The notes under the pieces: generated by a model
What the model was told of the DNA's origin: nothing
The model's database searches: none
What the model saw: only the letters and a program-made list of their open reading frames with translations
Part shown: positions 16,592 through 25,720 of the stretch, in pieces
Position numbering within the stretch: the first letter of the stretch is position 1
How the letters are laid out: the number at the start of each line of letters is the position of its first letter
Program-made: the position numbers and the translations under genes
Origin: Candidatus Omnitrophota bacterium
GTDB lineage: Bacteria > Omnitrophota > Gorgyraeia > Duberdicusellales > 4484-171
NCBI GenBank assembly: GCA_028703535.1
Contig: JAQVMQ010000002.1
Span: forward strand, 36,730-70,284
DNA: 33,555 nt
Direction: 5' to 3'

Positions 16592-17929
16592 ATGAGAAAG
16601 AGATTTGTAAGTTTTTCCATTGTTTTATTAGGTCTTTTGATTTCGTGCGTGTCGGGTTATTCGATTGGCCGTGACAGAGATAAGGTATATCAGGAACTTG
16701 ACTTGTTTGCGGAAGCGATGGCTGTGGTTGAAAAACGTTACGCTGAAGATGTTTTGCCTAAAGAGTTGGTCTATGGTGCTGTAGAAGGGATGTTGATGTC
16801 GCTTGACTCATATAGTCAGTTTCTTAAGCCGGAAGATCTTAAAGATCTTATGGTTGATACAGAAGGAAAATTTGGCGGGTTAGGGATAGAGATTACCTTG
16901 CGGAATAAATTGCTTACAATAGTATCACCCATCGAAGATACTCCGGCCTGGCGTGCGGGTCTCCAGGCAGGGGATATTATTGTTAAGATAGACGGTGCGA
17001 TAACTGAAAATATAACACTTCAGGAGGCTGTAGATAAAATGCGCGGCGAGCCGGGTACTAAAGTTAATATTACTGTATTACGTGAGTCAGATCGTTCGTT
17101 AAGCGAATATACCATAGAACGGGCAATAATAAAGCTGCACGATATTAAACGAGCCATGATGCTTGATGATGGAATAGCTTATGCCAGAATATCGGATTTT
17201 CGTGAACGTACGTCCAAGGATCTACTTTTGAAACTTAAAGAATTAAGCGCGGAAGGTATGCGGGCGCTTATCCTTGATGTACGTAATAACCCTGGCGGGT
17301 TATTGAATTCGGCCGTTGATATTTCAAGCCTTTTTGTAGAAAAAAATGGGGTTATTGTCTCAACTAAATCCCGTTCAGAGAGCGAAGAGGTTTTTAAGGC
17401 AAAGGGTGGCGATAAATTTCTAGATATTCCTGTTGTTGTGTTGATCAATAGGGGAAGCGCGTCAGGCAGTGAGATTTTGGCTGCCGCGTTGCGTGAAAAT
17501 AATCGGGCAGTTTTACTTGGAGAGACTACGTTTGGGAAAGGATGTGTGCAGACAGTAATGCCGCTTAGTGACGGTTCGGCACTGAAATTAACTACTTCGA
17601 AATATTACACACCGTCAGGAGAAAGTATACATGAAAAAGGAATTGCGCCGGATATTGAAGTTGAATATAAAAAGTTAGAGGTTGAGAAAAATGTCTTTGA
17701 CGAAGTTAAAGAAAAAGAAGAAAAAAATGATAAACTGGTTAACGAAACGGCTAAATCGACAGATGATATAAAAGAAGTTTCCCAAGATGAGGCTGATAGT
17801 TTCCCGGCGGATGAATTTAATTATAGAGCAGATTACCAGATATTACGTGCTATGGATTTGTTGCGCGGACTTTTAGTTATATCTTCATCAGAAAAAGGAC
17901 ATATCAAAGTAGCGCAGGGACAAGAGTAG
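16592..17929 (+). CDS. S41 family C-terminal processing peptidase (PDZ)
   Basis: PDZ GLGIEITLRNKLLTIVSPIEDTPAWRAGLQAGDIIVKIDG; LILDVRNNPGGLLNSAVDISSLF; VVLINRGSASGSEILAAALRENNRAVLLGETTFGKG. Confidence 0.92.
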   Translation: MRKRFVSFSIVLLGLLISCVSGYSIGRDRDKVYQELDLFAEAMAVVEKRYAEDVLPKELVYGAVEGMLMSLDSYSQFLKPEDLKDLMVDTEGKFGGLGIEITLRNKLLTIVSPIEDTPAWRAGLQAGDIIVKIDGAITENITLQEAVDKMRGEPGTKVNITVLRESDRSLSEYTIERAIIKLHDIKRAMMLDDGIAYARISDFRERTSKDLLLKLKELSAEGMRALILDVRNNPGGLLNSAVDISSLFVEKNGVIVSTKSRSESEEVFKAKGGDKFLDIPVVVLINRGSASGSEILAAALRENNRAVLLGETTFGKGCVQTVMPLSDGSALKLTTSKYYTPSGESIHEKGIAPDIEVEYKKLEVEKNVFDEVKEKEEKNDKLVNETAKSTDDIKEVSQDEADSFPADEFNYRADYQILRAMDLLRGLLVISSSEKGHIKVAQGQE

Positions 17930-17933
17930 TGTT

Positions 17934-18920
17934 ATGTATACTTTAGGGATTGAAACATCATGTGATGAGACATCTTGTGCTGTTTTATATAACAGAAAGG
18001 TTTTGTCTAATGTAACGATTTCATCTTTAAAGGAACATGCTAAATATGGCGGGGTAGTTCCGGAGATAGCAACACGGGCGCATTTACGTAATATAAATGT
18101 TGTTACTCGAGAAGCTGTTAAAAAAGCGGGTCTAGCCTTTAAAAAAATAGACTTAATTACGGTAACGGCCAACCCGGGGCTCATCGGTGCTTTGTTGGTC
18201 GGCTTCAATTATGCTAAGTCTCTTGCGTTATCTTTAAATAAACCGTTTATAGGGGTTAATCATTTATATGCTCATATTTTTTCATCTTTTCTGGATCGTA
18301 CGGAACCTATTACTTTTCCTTTTTTAGGGGTTGTACTATCAGGAGGGCATTCGGATATTTATTTGATTAAAGATTTTGATAAGATCAAAGTTATCGGTAA
18401 AGCAACTGACGACGCGTGCGGTGAGGTATATGATAAGATTGCCCGTGCGTTTGGCATGGGCTATCCTGGTGGTAAGGTAATAGATGATATGTTTGATACT
18501 CGTTATAAGGATACGATACCTTTTAAATGCGGCCGCCGAGGGTTTGATTTGAGTTTTAGCGGTATAAAAACAGCAGTTTTATATAAAGGCAAAGAGTTTT
18601 CCTCTGATTTGCGACTAACAGAAATAGATAGGATAAGTATATTATCTTCTTTCCAGAACGCGGTTGTTAACACTATTATTAAAGTAGTTTCAGATGCCTC
18701 AGGAAAATATAATATAAGGCATTTAGTGTTTGGAGGAGGTGTCTTGGCCAATAAGTATCTTAGGATGAGATTGCATGATGAGTTCTCGAGTTTTAAGCTT
18801 GATCTTCCTCCTTTAAAATATACCGGAGATAATGCTGCGATGGTTGCGGGATTAGGGTTTTGCTTGTATAATAAAAAAGGTTTTGTAAGTAAGGTGTCAT
18901 TAAAAGCTAAGGCTAGGTAA
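17934..18920 (+). CDS. tsaD: tRNA N6-adenosine threonylcarbamoyltransferase
   Basis: LGIETSCDETSCAVL; GVVPEIATRAHLRNI; GVNHLYAHIFSSF; VLSGGHSDIYLI; GKATDDACGEVYDKIARAFGMGYPGG; VFGGGVLANKYLR. Confidence 0.96.
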   Translation: MYTLGIETSCDETSCAVLYNRKVLSNVTISSLKEHAKYGGVVPEIATRAHLRNINVVTREAVKKAGLAFKKIDLITVTANPGLIGALLVGFNYAKSLALSLNKPFIGVNHLYAHIFSSFLDRTEPITFPFLGVVLSGGHSDIYLIKDFDKIKVIGKATDDACGEVYDKIARAFGMGYPGGKVIDDMFDTRYKDTIPFKCGRRGFDLSFSGIKTAVLYKGKEFSSDLRLTEIDRISILSSFQNAVVNTIIKVVSDASGKYNIRHLVFGGGVLANKYLRMRLHDEFSSFKLDLPPLKYTGDNAAMVAGLGFCLYNKKGFVSKVSLKAKAR

Positions 18921-18923
18921 TTT

Positions 18924-19349
18924 ATGCTTGATACAAATACTATTGTAAGAATGAGCGTTGCTTTTTTATTGGGCAGTATTATAGGGATTGAGCGGCAAAA
19001 GAAAGGACGATTTGCCGGATTACGTACACATATACTTGTATGTATGGGCTCAACGTTAATAATGCTTGTTTCTGTAAAGATACATGACCTTCATAATGGG
19101 CTTGTGCCGGTTGATCCAAGCAGAATAGCAGCCGGTGTTGTTACGGGTGTGGGTTTCTTAGGGGCAGGTACTATTATGCATAGTTCCAGTTCAGACAAAA
19201 TACGCGGATTAACAACTGCTGCGAGTATATGGATGAGTTCCGCTATCGGTCTGGCGGTTGGAATAGGTTTTTATGATGCCGCGGTTATCGGTACGTCAAT
19301 GACATATCTTTGTTTATCTTTGTTGAAGAAAACAGAAGAGAAGATATAA
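18924..19349 (+). CDS. MgtC/SapB family membrane protein
   Basis: SVAFLLGSIIGIERQKKGRFAGLRTHILVCMGSTLIMLVS...RIAAGVVTGVGFLGAGTIM...GLTTAASIWMSSAIGLAVGIGFY. Confidence 0.92.
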   Translation: MLDTNTIVRMSVAFLLGSIIGIERQKKGRFAGLRTHILVCMGSTLIMLVSVKIHDLHNGLVPVDPSRIAAGVVTGVGFLGAGTIMHSSSSDKIRGLTTAASIWMSSAIGLAVGIGFYDAAVIGTSMTYLCLSLLKKTEEKI

Positions 19350-19397
19350 TATAAACGGGAACGAGAGATTCTTAGCACTATTTAAGGAGGTGCCCGT

Positions 19398-19892
19398 ATG
19401 GTAAAGAAAAAAGATTTTGATGAAAAAATACTTGATGTTAATGCGGCTATGCAGGGCAGTCTGGTTTTTTCAGATCCGGTGAATTTAAGAATAAATGGTA
19501 AATTTGAGGGGAATTTAACGTCAAAAGGTACGTTACTTATAGGTGAACAAGCTGACGTTAGTGCTAAGATTATCGGTGAGATTGTTGAGATTTCAGGAAA
19601 GGTTAAAGGCACTATAAAAGCCAGTAAGTACATAGCGCTTAAGGCGACTGCACAGGTATATGCCGATATTGATACTCCGGCTTTATCTATGGATAAAGGC
19701 TCCGTGTTTAATGGTAAGTCTGTTATGTCGCAAGGTAAAATGACATTAAATGAACTTTCCGAGTATTTGTCTGTTGAGGAAGATAAAATTATGGAATGGG
19801 TGGATAATGGACGTATACCAGCTGATAAAATGGACAATAATTTAGTTTTTGACAGAAAAGATGTTGAAGTCTGGATTAGCCGTAATACTTGA
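19398..19892 (+). CDS. Bactofilin with C-terminal excisionase-type HTH domain
   Basis: Bactofilin beta-repeat region LRINGKFEGNLTSKGTLLIGEQADVSAKIIGEIVEISGKVKGTIKASKYIALKATAQVYADI, then MTLNELSEYLSVEEDKIMEWVDNGRIPADKMDNNLVFDRKDVEVWI (HTH_17-like). Confidence 0.8.
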   Translation: MVKKKDFDEKILDVNAAMQGSLVFSDPVNLRINGKFEGNLTSKGTLLIGEQADVSAKIIGEIVEISGKVKGTIKASKYIALKATAQVYADIDTPALSMDKGSVFNGKSVMSQGKMTLNELSEYLSVEEDKIMEWVDNGRIPADKMDNNLVFDRKDVEVWISRNT

Positions 19893-19908
19893 CATTCGGT
19901 CAAGTATT
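19884..19908 (+). terminator. Perfect hairpin AATACTTGAC-attcg-GTCAAGTATT overlapping the bactofilin-HTH stop codon
   Basis: 10-bp perfect inverted repeat with 5-nt loop; the TGA stop (19890-19892) lies in the left arm. Confidence 0.5.
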
Positions 19909-20044
19909 AAACGAAGCTCCGCGGGTTAAAGTCTTTGTTTTACACATATGATAAACGCGGTGCTAAATCCCGAACATACTTATATATAGTCTAAAAAACT
20001 GCGTTTTATAGTTTCGTGATAAGATGCAAAGAGAGGAATTGGAA

Positions 20045-20410
20045 ATGGTGTGGGGTAAAGAAAAAGTTAAACGTAAAGGGTTGTCACAGGATAAAAAATT
20101 TATAACAACACGTGATGTTTCGCATATACTTAAAGTAACGGAAAAAGAAGTTATAGATTTTGCTAATATGGGACTTATACCGCATGTTAAAATAGGCGGT
20201 GAATTTTTACGTTTTAAGCGTGAGGATATACTCAAAGTTAAAGAAGAGATAAATAAAAAATATAATATTTCGCAGATACATACGGATAGATTCGAAAGTT
20301 TAAAAGAGTTTTTGTATTTTAATGATTTTTATATTATATCTTTTTTTATAATAGTTTTTTTACTTTGGGCTGTCGTTAAGGATATCACTTTTTTACCTGC
20401 TGCAAATTAG
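20045..20410 (+). CDS. Excisionase-type HTH protein with C-terminal transmembrane helix
   Basis: ORF track start 20024; ATG at 20045 has a better SD (gagagg). FITTRDVSHILKVTEKEVIDFANMGLIPHVKIGGEFLRFKREDI (HTH_17-like), then FYIISFFIIVFLLWAVV (single TM). Confidence 0.65.
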   Translation: MVWGKEKVKRKGLSQDKKFITTRDVSHILKVTEKEVIDFANMGLIPHVKIGGEFLRFKREDILKVKEEINKKYNISQIHTDRFESLKEFLYFNDFYIISFFIIVFLLWAVVKDITFLPAAN

Positions 20411-20557
20411 CAATATAGCTCTTTAATCTATGCTGCTAATTTCTTTATGTCGTTAGACTATATTGAAAGTCGCGGACTTTAGTCAGTGTGATTAAATTGA
20501 TATTGGATGTTGCTTATAGCGGATGTAGGAAAGACGATTTGGCTATTGAACTTTTAC

Positions 20558-20585
20558 TTGAAAAAGTATATCTTTAGTGTAAAAT
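20558..20585 (+). promoter_or_regulatory. Candidate sigma70 promoter for tRNA-Met
   Basis: TTGAAA-N16-TAAAAT ending 25 bp upstream of the tRNA 5' end. Confidence 0.5.
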
Positions 20586-20610
20586 CAAGGCTTCTGCTAT
20601 TTTTCTTCTA

Positions 20611-20685
20611 GGCGGCGTAGCTCAGTCCGGTTAGAGCGAACGGCTCATACCCGTTGTGTCGGTGGTTCAAGTCCACTCGCCGCCA
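20611..20685 (+). tRNA. tRNA-Met (anticodon CAU, elongator-type; tRNA-Ile2 CAU not excluded)
   Basis: GGCGGCG...CGCCGCC acceptor, anticodon arm AACGG-CTCATAC-CCGTT, T arm GGTGG-TTCAAGT-CCACT. The paired 1:72 base argues against an initiator. Confidence 0.9.
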
Positions 20686-21050
20686 TTTAAAATGCAAACA
20701 TATAGTTTCACTTTTATTTTAAATGGCACTGAGCTGGTGCGAAGTGCGTTTTATATCTAATGTTAAATATATAGTTTTTCCTTTTCCCGATTCGCTTCGC
20801 TCTCGGGACCGGCCTTAATGTTTATATGTAAGTCGCCGGATTTTTCCCGATTCATTTCGTTTCTCGGGACCAGCTAATCATTTAAATTATGGTTGCTGGA
20901 AATGGCACTGAGCTGGTGCGAAGTACCTTTTATGCTAATGCAAACATATAGTTTCACTTTTATTTTAAATGGCACTGAGTTGGTGCGAAGTACCTTTTAT
21001 GCTAATGCAAACATATAGTTTTACCTTTCCCGATTCGCTTCGTTTCTTAA
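20686..21050 (+). repeat. Composite repeat cluster of two short families
   Basis: Family A, AATGCAAACATATAGTTTCACTTTTATTTTAAATGGCACTGAGYTGGTGCGAAGTRC, full copies at ~20691 and ~20937, partial at ~20901 and ~21005. Family B hairpin TCCCGATTCGCTTCGctcTCGGGA at 20785-20808, 20845-20869 and a decayed copy from 21028. Confidence 0.85.
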
Positions 21051-21525
21051 AACCTATCCAAATCTTTATACATAAGTTATCTGGCTTCACCTACACATCA
21101 AAATCAATAGTTACTAACGACTACCCGCCACACCATTATTTTATTTAGGCGGATCGGACTTAGGCTGAGGCGGAACGACTCTGGAAACCTTTATTCATTA
21201 TCTAGCCAGTTCCGTGAATACAATGAACGGAAAGTGACTACCAACTAATTAGAGCGTGACCGCAAAGCATCTCTCGCAATATATTCAGTAGTGGCCCTGC
21301 TTGTCTGCGCCCTTTTCTTTATATTTCATATTGTCCTATTATTTTTTGTAATTTTATATTGTTTCGTGCGGAGACATGGGTTGCCCTATAGTACATTTTG
21401 TTCATTGCCCACTGTTGCTGGTAATTTGTCAACAGTCAATTATGGGTTTAATTTTTAATGTAAAAACTTGTAAAATACTGTTTTATGCTCTTGTTTGTTG
21501 TTATAATATCTGGGATAATTGATAC

Positions 21526-24500
21526 ATGAAGACAAGGATACTAAACAGAAGAATGAAAAAAGGTGTATTATTAGTATTTCTGCTGGCTATTATTACTTTT
21601 TTCTTGGGTATTTCCAGTGTATTTTTTATAAGAAATTTCAGTGAATTTAATTTAGCGAAAAGACAGCAAAATGGGATGGGTGCTTTTTATGCTGCTGAGG
21701 CAGGCATTTCCTATGCATATTGGGAAGCTGCCCGTGCAGGGTTTTGCTGGTATACGCATCTTGATAATCAGACACCGGTTTCGGGGTTGAGATCTGGTTG
21801 GATTAACTCTGATTCAGGCGGTAGTAGTGTTTTTATCTATGGTGATGTACCTATAAAGTATGATGATGCCAAAATAGATGAGGACGGGTATTATGTAGTT
21901 AAAGATAAGAATTTTAAAGTTAAAGCGTATCCTGAAAAGCGTGACGGTGAATATACCGGAGTAATTGTCGTAGTATCACAAGGAGAGGTCGACGGTATTA
22001 AGAGAACACTTGAATATAGACTTGGTCAGCAATCAGCTTATCAGTATTTTTTCTTTTTTCCTGGGAATTACACCTTTGGTTCAGCGACGTATAATGGCCG
22101 TAATTATGGCGGCATGCATGTTAACGGTAATGTACGGTTTAATGGGACCTTGAGTCTTAAGTATTTAACTGAATTTACTGCCAGTGGATTTTTGTATTAT
22201 TATAACGGGGTTCGCCCTAATATGACATCTTCTAGCAGTACAAATTACAACACTTCGCTTGCAAGTGTCGCAGGTTTAAGTAGTTATTTCTACGGATCGA
22301 ATTATTATCTTTTTTCGGATTGTTATACTTATTTTTATACAGGTAATATGAAGGATTCAAGTACACAGAAAAGGGTAACGCTTATTTATTTGGATGATGA
22401 CCTATATCCCGGTTCTGAGTGGAGTTTTGACGCGTATTCAGGTAGTTCTGATGGTACAAGCTTTAAGTATGATATAGGAGAAGAAGATCTCAAGAACCTG
22501 GCTATTCGTGAGTTAACAAAGGCGTCTGGTGAAGGTTATTCCGGATACACTGCGTTGTTTGATAGTAGTAATAATATCGAAATAACCGTTGATGGGGAGT
22601 ATGTGACTTATAATGAAGCAACTGCTTTTGAAAAATTATATGCGGCTGAACGTTCGGGAACGGATGTTGATTGGGACAGTTTTTGGTCTAATTGGAAGTC
22701 AAATCATAGTGATGACTATTCGTCTTATGCCAGCCAAGGTCTTATATCTGATGATGGGTTGGATTGGGAGCGCAGGTTTTTTCAGGCGGCGTATAACTGG
22801 AGCGATCTTATATATTCTTCATCGGGGTCATCAATTGTTTACCGGAATCTTGACTGGATATCTGATATGTATTATGGAGATAATAGGCTTGATAGGGACG
22901 GAGATTATGAACTTGCATATGCAGAAAATGAAGCTAACGCTAATCAGTATTTTTTGAATACTCAATATCAGGCTGAAGGGTTTGAAAATTTTTTAGTTAC
23001 TAATAATTTGGACGAAGAAGGGAAGTATCAGACTTATGTCGCGGAAGCTAGTACTGGCGGCAAGTATGTAGATACAGGCGATATTCTGAGTTCTTACACG
23101 GACACCAATTCATTAAAAGAAAAAGCAAAAGATGGCGGAATATATATAGGCTGTGACGGCGATGACGAATATGACGCGTGGAAAGAAGAGCTGGAAGAGA
23201 CATCGTCTTCGTTGGAAGATTGTCAGGGTTATATAGAAGATATTAAAGAGTATCTTGAAGTTTATGGCGGGACAGGTTCGTGGATAGAAACATGGTTGAC
23301 TAGTTATCTTAGTACATATGAAAAAAAGGTAGAAAGTTTAGCAATTGAGTTAGAGGATTTAAAAGAAAATGAACCTATTATGTCAGTCTATGATTTGTCA
23401 AAATATAAAGATTTTATAACTGAAAAAGAATTTTATAATATGACTAATCCTAACACGGATTCTTCCGGAAATTATATACCTAGCAAAGTCTATAGTATAG
23501 ACGTTAATAAAATTATAGAAGCACAGGATGATGGTAATTTATCAGGGTTTAACGGCATAATTTATGTTGACTTGAGCAGTAAATATCTTTGGGAGGATGA
23601 TACAAATTATTCGGGTGGTAATGCTGAATGTGTTATGCTCGAAAACGCGGAACGTTTGCCTGATGGAGGCTTGAGTATAGTTACGCCTAACAATGTTATT
23701 ATAAAAGGTAATTATAATCTGGATGCTGAAGGGGATAAAGAAAAAAATCGTGAAGAGGATCCCGCAACGGTTTTAAATAATGCCATAAAAAGTAAAGCGT
23801 ATCTTACAAGCTATTCTGATTATGAATGGCAGCCGTCAGAAATAATAACGAATCGTTATGTGTATACTGTCTCTACGGATTATCCGGAACCGTCATATAT
23901 GCCGTTATGCAATAGTTATGCGCAGGAATATGTTGAAGAAAATAGCAGCCAATATGTTGATTATGATTTTGTGAATAACCAGTATTATCCGACCGATGAT
24001 TGGGTTCCAACTGCCAGTAGCATAGTAGTCGGTAATCCTAAACTGTCTGATTGGTTTAATTATTATTATGATGGCGTTGTGCCGGACCAGTTTTCAACTG
24101 ACTGGGTAAATGCTAACTGGAACAGTACGACAGTATATTCTATGGACACAGACGGTGATGGAGAGCCAGATAAGTATATTTTAGGTAGTGATTTGACGTC
24201 TGCTGTACAAAATGCTATAGGCACTGCTTATTCTTCTGCGTTTGCATATGATACTATCCATGGCGTTGGAGGGGATGATGACGATACTCCGTCGAGGACT
24301 AATATTGTGAGAGATAATCATGTTTATAATACAGCAATAGTTTCACCTTACGATGTTAATTGCTACTCTTTGGAGTATTGGAGTGGCGCGACAAGTATTA
24401 TTAATGGGGCATTTATACAGCTGCCTTTGGACAATAAAGAAAAGATTCCTTCGGGAGCTAAATATTCGAGATATAACAATCCTTCGCGGCAGCTTAATTA

Positions 24501-24606
24501 TGAGTCGCGTTATGGAAAAAACGCTAATCCTGAGGACCGGCCGAATGCGAATCTTACGTTTGGATGTGAATCGTCATGGCGAGAGGTATCAAATGATGTA
24601 TTCTAA
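21526..24606 (+). CDS. Large PilX-like / pilus-associated protein with N-terminal hydrophobic segment (1026 aa)
   Basis: KKGVLLVFLLAIITFFLGISSVFFIRNFSEFNLAKRQQNGMGAFYAAEAGISYAYWEAA resembles PilX N-terminal regions. Followed by two prepilin-like genes. Confidence 0.65.
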   Translation: MKTRILNRRMKKGVLLVFLLAIITFFLGISSVFFIRNFSEFNLAKRQQNGMGAFYAAEAGISYAYWEAARAGFCWYTHLDNQTPVSGLRSGWINSDSGGSSVFIYGDVPIKYDDAKIDEDGYYVVKDKNFKVKAYPEKRDGEYTGVIVVVSQGEVDGIKRTLEYRLGQQSAYQYFFFFPGNYTFGSATYNGRNYGGMHVNGNVRFNGTLSLKYLTEFTASGFLYYYNGVRPNMTSSSSTNYNTSLASVAGLSSYFYGSNYYLFSDCYTYFYTGNMKDSSTQKRVTLIYLDDDLYPGSEWSFDAYSGSSDGTSFKYDIGEEDLKNLAIRELTKASGEGYSGYTALFDSSNNIEITVDGEYVTYNEATAFEKLYAAERSGTDVDWDSFWSNWKSNHSDDYSSYASQGLISDDGLDWERRFFQAAYNWSDLIYSSSGSSIVYRNLDWISDMYYGDNRLDRDGDYELAYAENEANANQYFLNTQYQAEGFENFLVTNNLDEEGKYQTYVAEASTGGKYVDTGDILSSYTDTNSLKEKAKDGGIYIGCDGDDEYDAWKEELEETSSSLEDCQGYIEDIKEYLEVYGGTGSWIETWLTSYLSTYEKKVESLAIELEDLKENEPIMSVYDLSKYKDFITEKEFYNMTNPNTDSSGNYIPSKVYSIDVNKIIEAQDDGNLSGFNGIIYVDLSSKYLWEDDTNYSGGNAECVMLENAERLPDGGLSIVTPNNVIIKGNYNLDAEGDKEKNREEDPATVLNNAIKSKAYLTSYSDYEWQPSEIITNRYVYTVSTDYPEPSYMPLCNSYAQEYVEENSSQYVDYDFVNNQYYPTDDWVPTASSIVVGNPKLSDWFNYYYDGVVPDQFSTDWVNANWNSTTVYSMDTDGDGEPDKYILGSDLTSAVQNAIGTAYSSAFAYDTIHGVGGDDDDTPSRTNIVRDNHVYNTAIVSPYDVNCYSLEYWSGATSIINGAFIQLPLDNKEKIPSGAKYSRYNNPSRQLNYESRYGKNANPEDRPNANLTFGCESSWREVSNDVF

Positions 24607-24979
24607 AAAATCTTTTACATTTATAGAGATCATGGTGGCGACTTTATTGTTTGCCATTGTTTTAGGGCCGATGATTTTCTCTATAGGAATGTTTAACAAG
24701 TTGGCACGGATATCTAACGATTTTTCTGTTGTGTCGTTGGCGGCGCAAAGTAAGATAGATGAGATGTCAGTTTATGACTATAGTCAGTTAGCGAATGATT
24801 TTGATAATGAGACTTTTGATGTGCCAGGCCTAAATAATCCGTCAGATGGAAGTGAGAATGGGCTTATTGAGGTCGAGGAAAGTAATGGGTTATATGATGT
24901 TAAGGTAACTATTTCGTGGTCGTCTATGGGGAGAGATTATTCGCGGACGTTCAATACGACTTTCGTTTTGAAAGGATAA
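24593..24979 (+). CDS. Prepilin-type N-terminal cleavage/methylation domain protein
   Basis: MMYSKKSFTFIEIMVATLLFAIVLGPMIFSIGMF. In-frame ATG with SD gagagg, inside the longer ORF 24353..24979. Confidence 0.75.
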   Translation: MMYSKKSFTFIEIMVATLLFAIVLGPMIFSIGMFNKLARISNDFSVVSLAAQSKIDEMSVYDYSQLANDFDNETFDVPGLNNPSDGSENGLIEVEESNGLYDVKVTISWSSMGRDYSRTFNTTFVLKG

Positions 24980-24985
24980 GATTTT

Positions 24986-25534
24986 ATGTTTTTAAAGAAA
25001 AGTTTTACTTTGACAGAGTTAATGATAGGTATGGTTATTTTTCTAGTTTTTGTTTTGACTATTACAGGGCTGATGTTTTTTGGGCAAAATTCTTTATTGA
25101 GAAATAATAATTTTTTGGATAGTTTACAGAGTAGCAGAAATGGGATAGACAGGCTTGTTAAAGAATTAAAATTATCGAGATTTGAAAAAATAGCTATATC
25201 CGGTACAGGAGAAAGTGCAGCCGCAGACACAATAATTACCTTCCAAATACCTATTAACGATTTTGATGGGACTCTTAGCGTTTCATCAGGAGAGATTGTT
25301 TGGGGTGATGGGGATACTTCCGGACGGTGGATATCTTATTATGTCGATAATAAGATGCTTCTGAGGGAATCCTATTCTTCTGTTGCCGCTTCATCTAAGG
25401 ATGTTGTAATAGTTGCGCGGAATATAGAGAATATACTTTTTTCTAGGGATAGTAATGGGGAAAAACTAATTGAAGTAGATATTTTTATGACTGATGGTGT
25501 ATCACGTTCATTTATTGTTTCGCCAAAGAATTAA
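24986..25534 (+). CDS. Prepilin-type / minor pseudopilin-like protein
   Basis: MFLKKSFTLTELMIGMVIFLVFVLTITGLMFFGQNSLLRNNNFLDSLQSSRNGIDRLVKELK. Confidence 0.75.
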   Translation: MFLKKSFTLTELMIGMVIFLVFVLTITGLMFFGQNSLLRNNNFLDSLQSSRNGIDRLVKELKLSRFEKIAISGTGESAAADTIITFQIPINDFDGTLSVSSGEIVWGDGDTSGRWISYYVDNKMLLRESYSSVAASSKDVVIVARNIENILFSRDSNGEKLIEVDIFMTDGVSRSFIVSPKN

Positions 25535-25720
25535 AAAGGGGTAGGTAGTTTTTTAACTGATTTTGTCGTGGATATCTTTTTAGCTCACATTTTCAATGTT
25601 GTTGTAAATGCGAAGTTGATGTAGCTGTTGATCTTTCAAGCCTTAAAAAATCCAATAATTTGTGCTATAATAATTTTCTAATATAAAAAACGTGCAGAAT
25701 GATGTGATTTTAAAAAGGCG

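Noticed and set aside
20488-20577. 29-codon GTG-initiated ORF (VIKLILDVAYSGCRKDDLAIELLLEKVYL*) upstream of tRNA-Met
   Set aside because: Too short, no clear SD, and it overlaps the likely tRNA promoter.
20691-21050. CRISPR array
   Set aside because: Repeats are few, irregularly spaced, partly fused into composite units, and lack unique spacers of constant length; no cas genes nearby.
21051-21525. Intergenic region as a degraded transposase remnant (minus-strand TSRATTEYIARDALRSRSN)
   Set aside because: Only short open stretches with stops in all frames; no transposase motif or terminal inverted repeats could be recognised.
24400-24606. Asn-rich 3' end of the PilX-like gene (YNNPSRQLNYESRYGKNANPEDRPNANLTFG) as a DGR variable region
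   Set aside because: No matching template repeat near the RT was visible, and the prepilin gene start follows directly; N-richness alone is not evidence.
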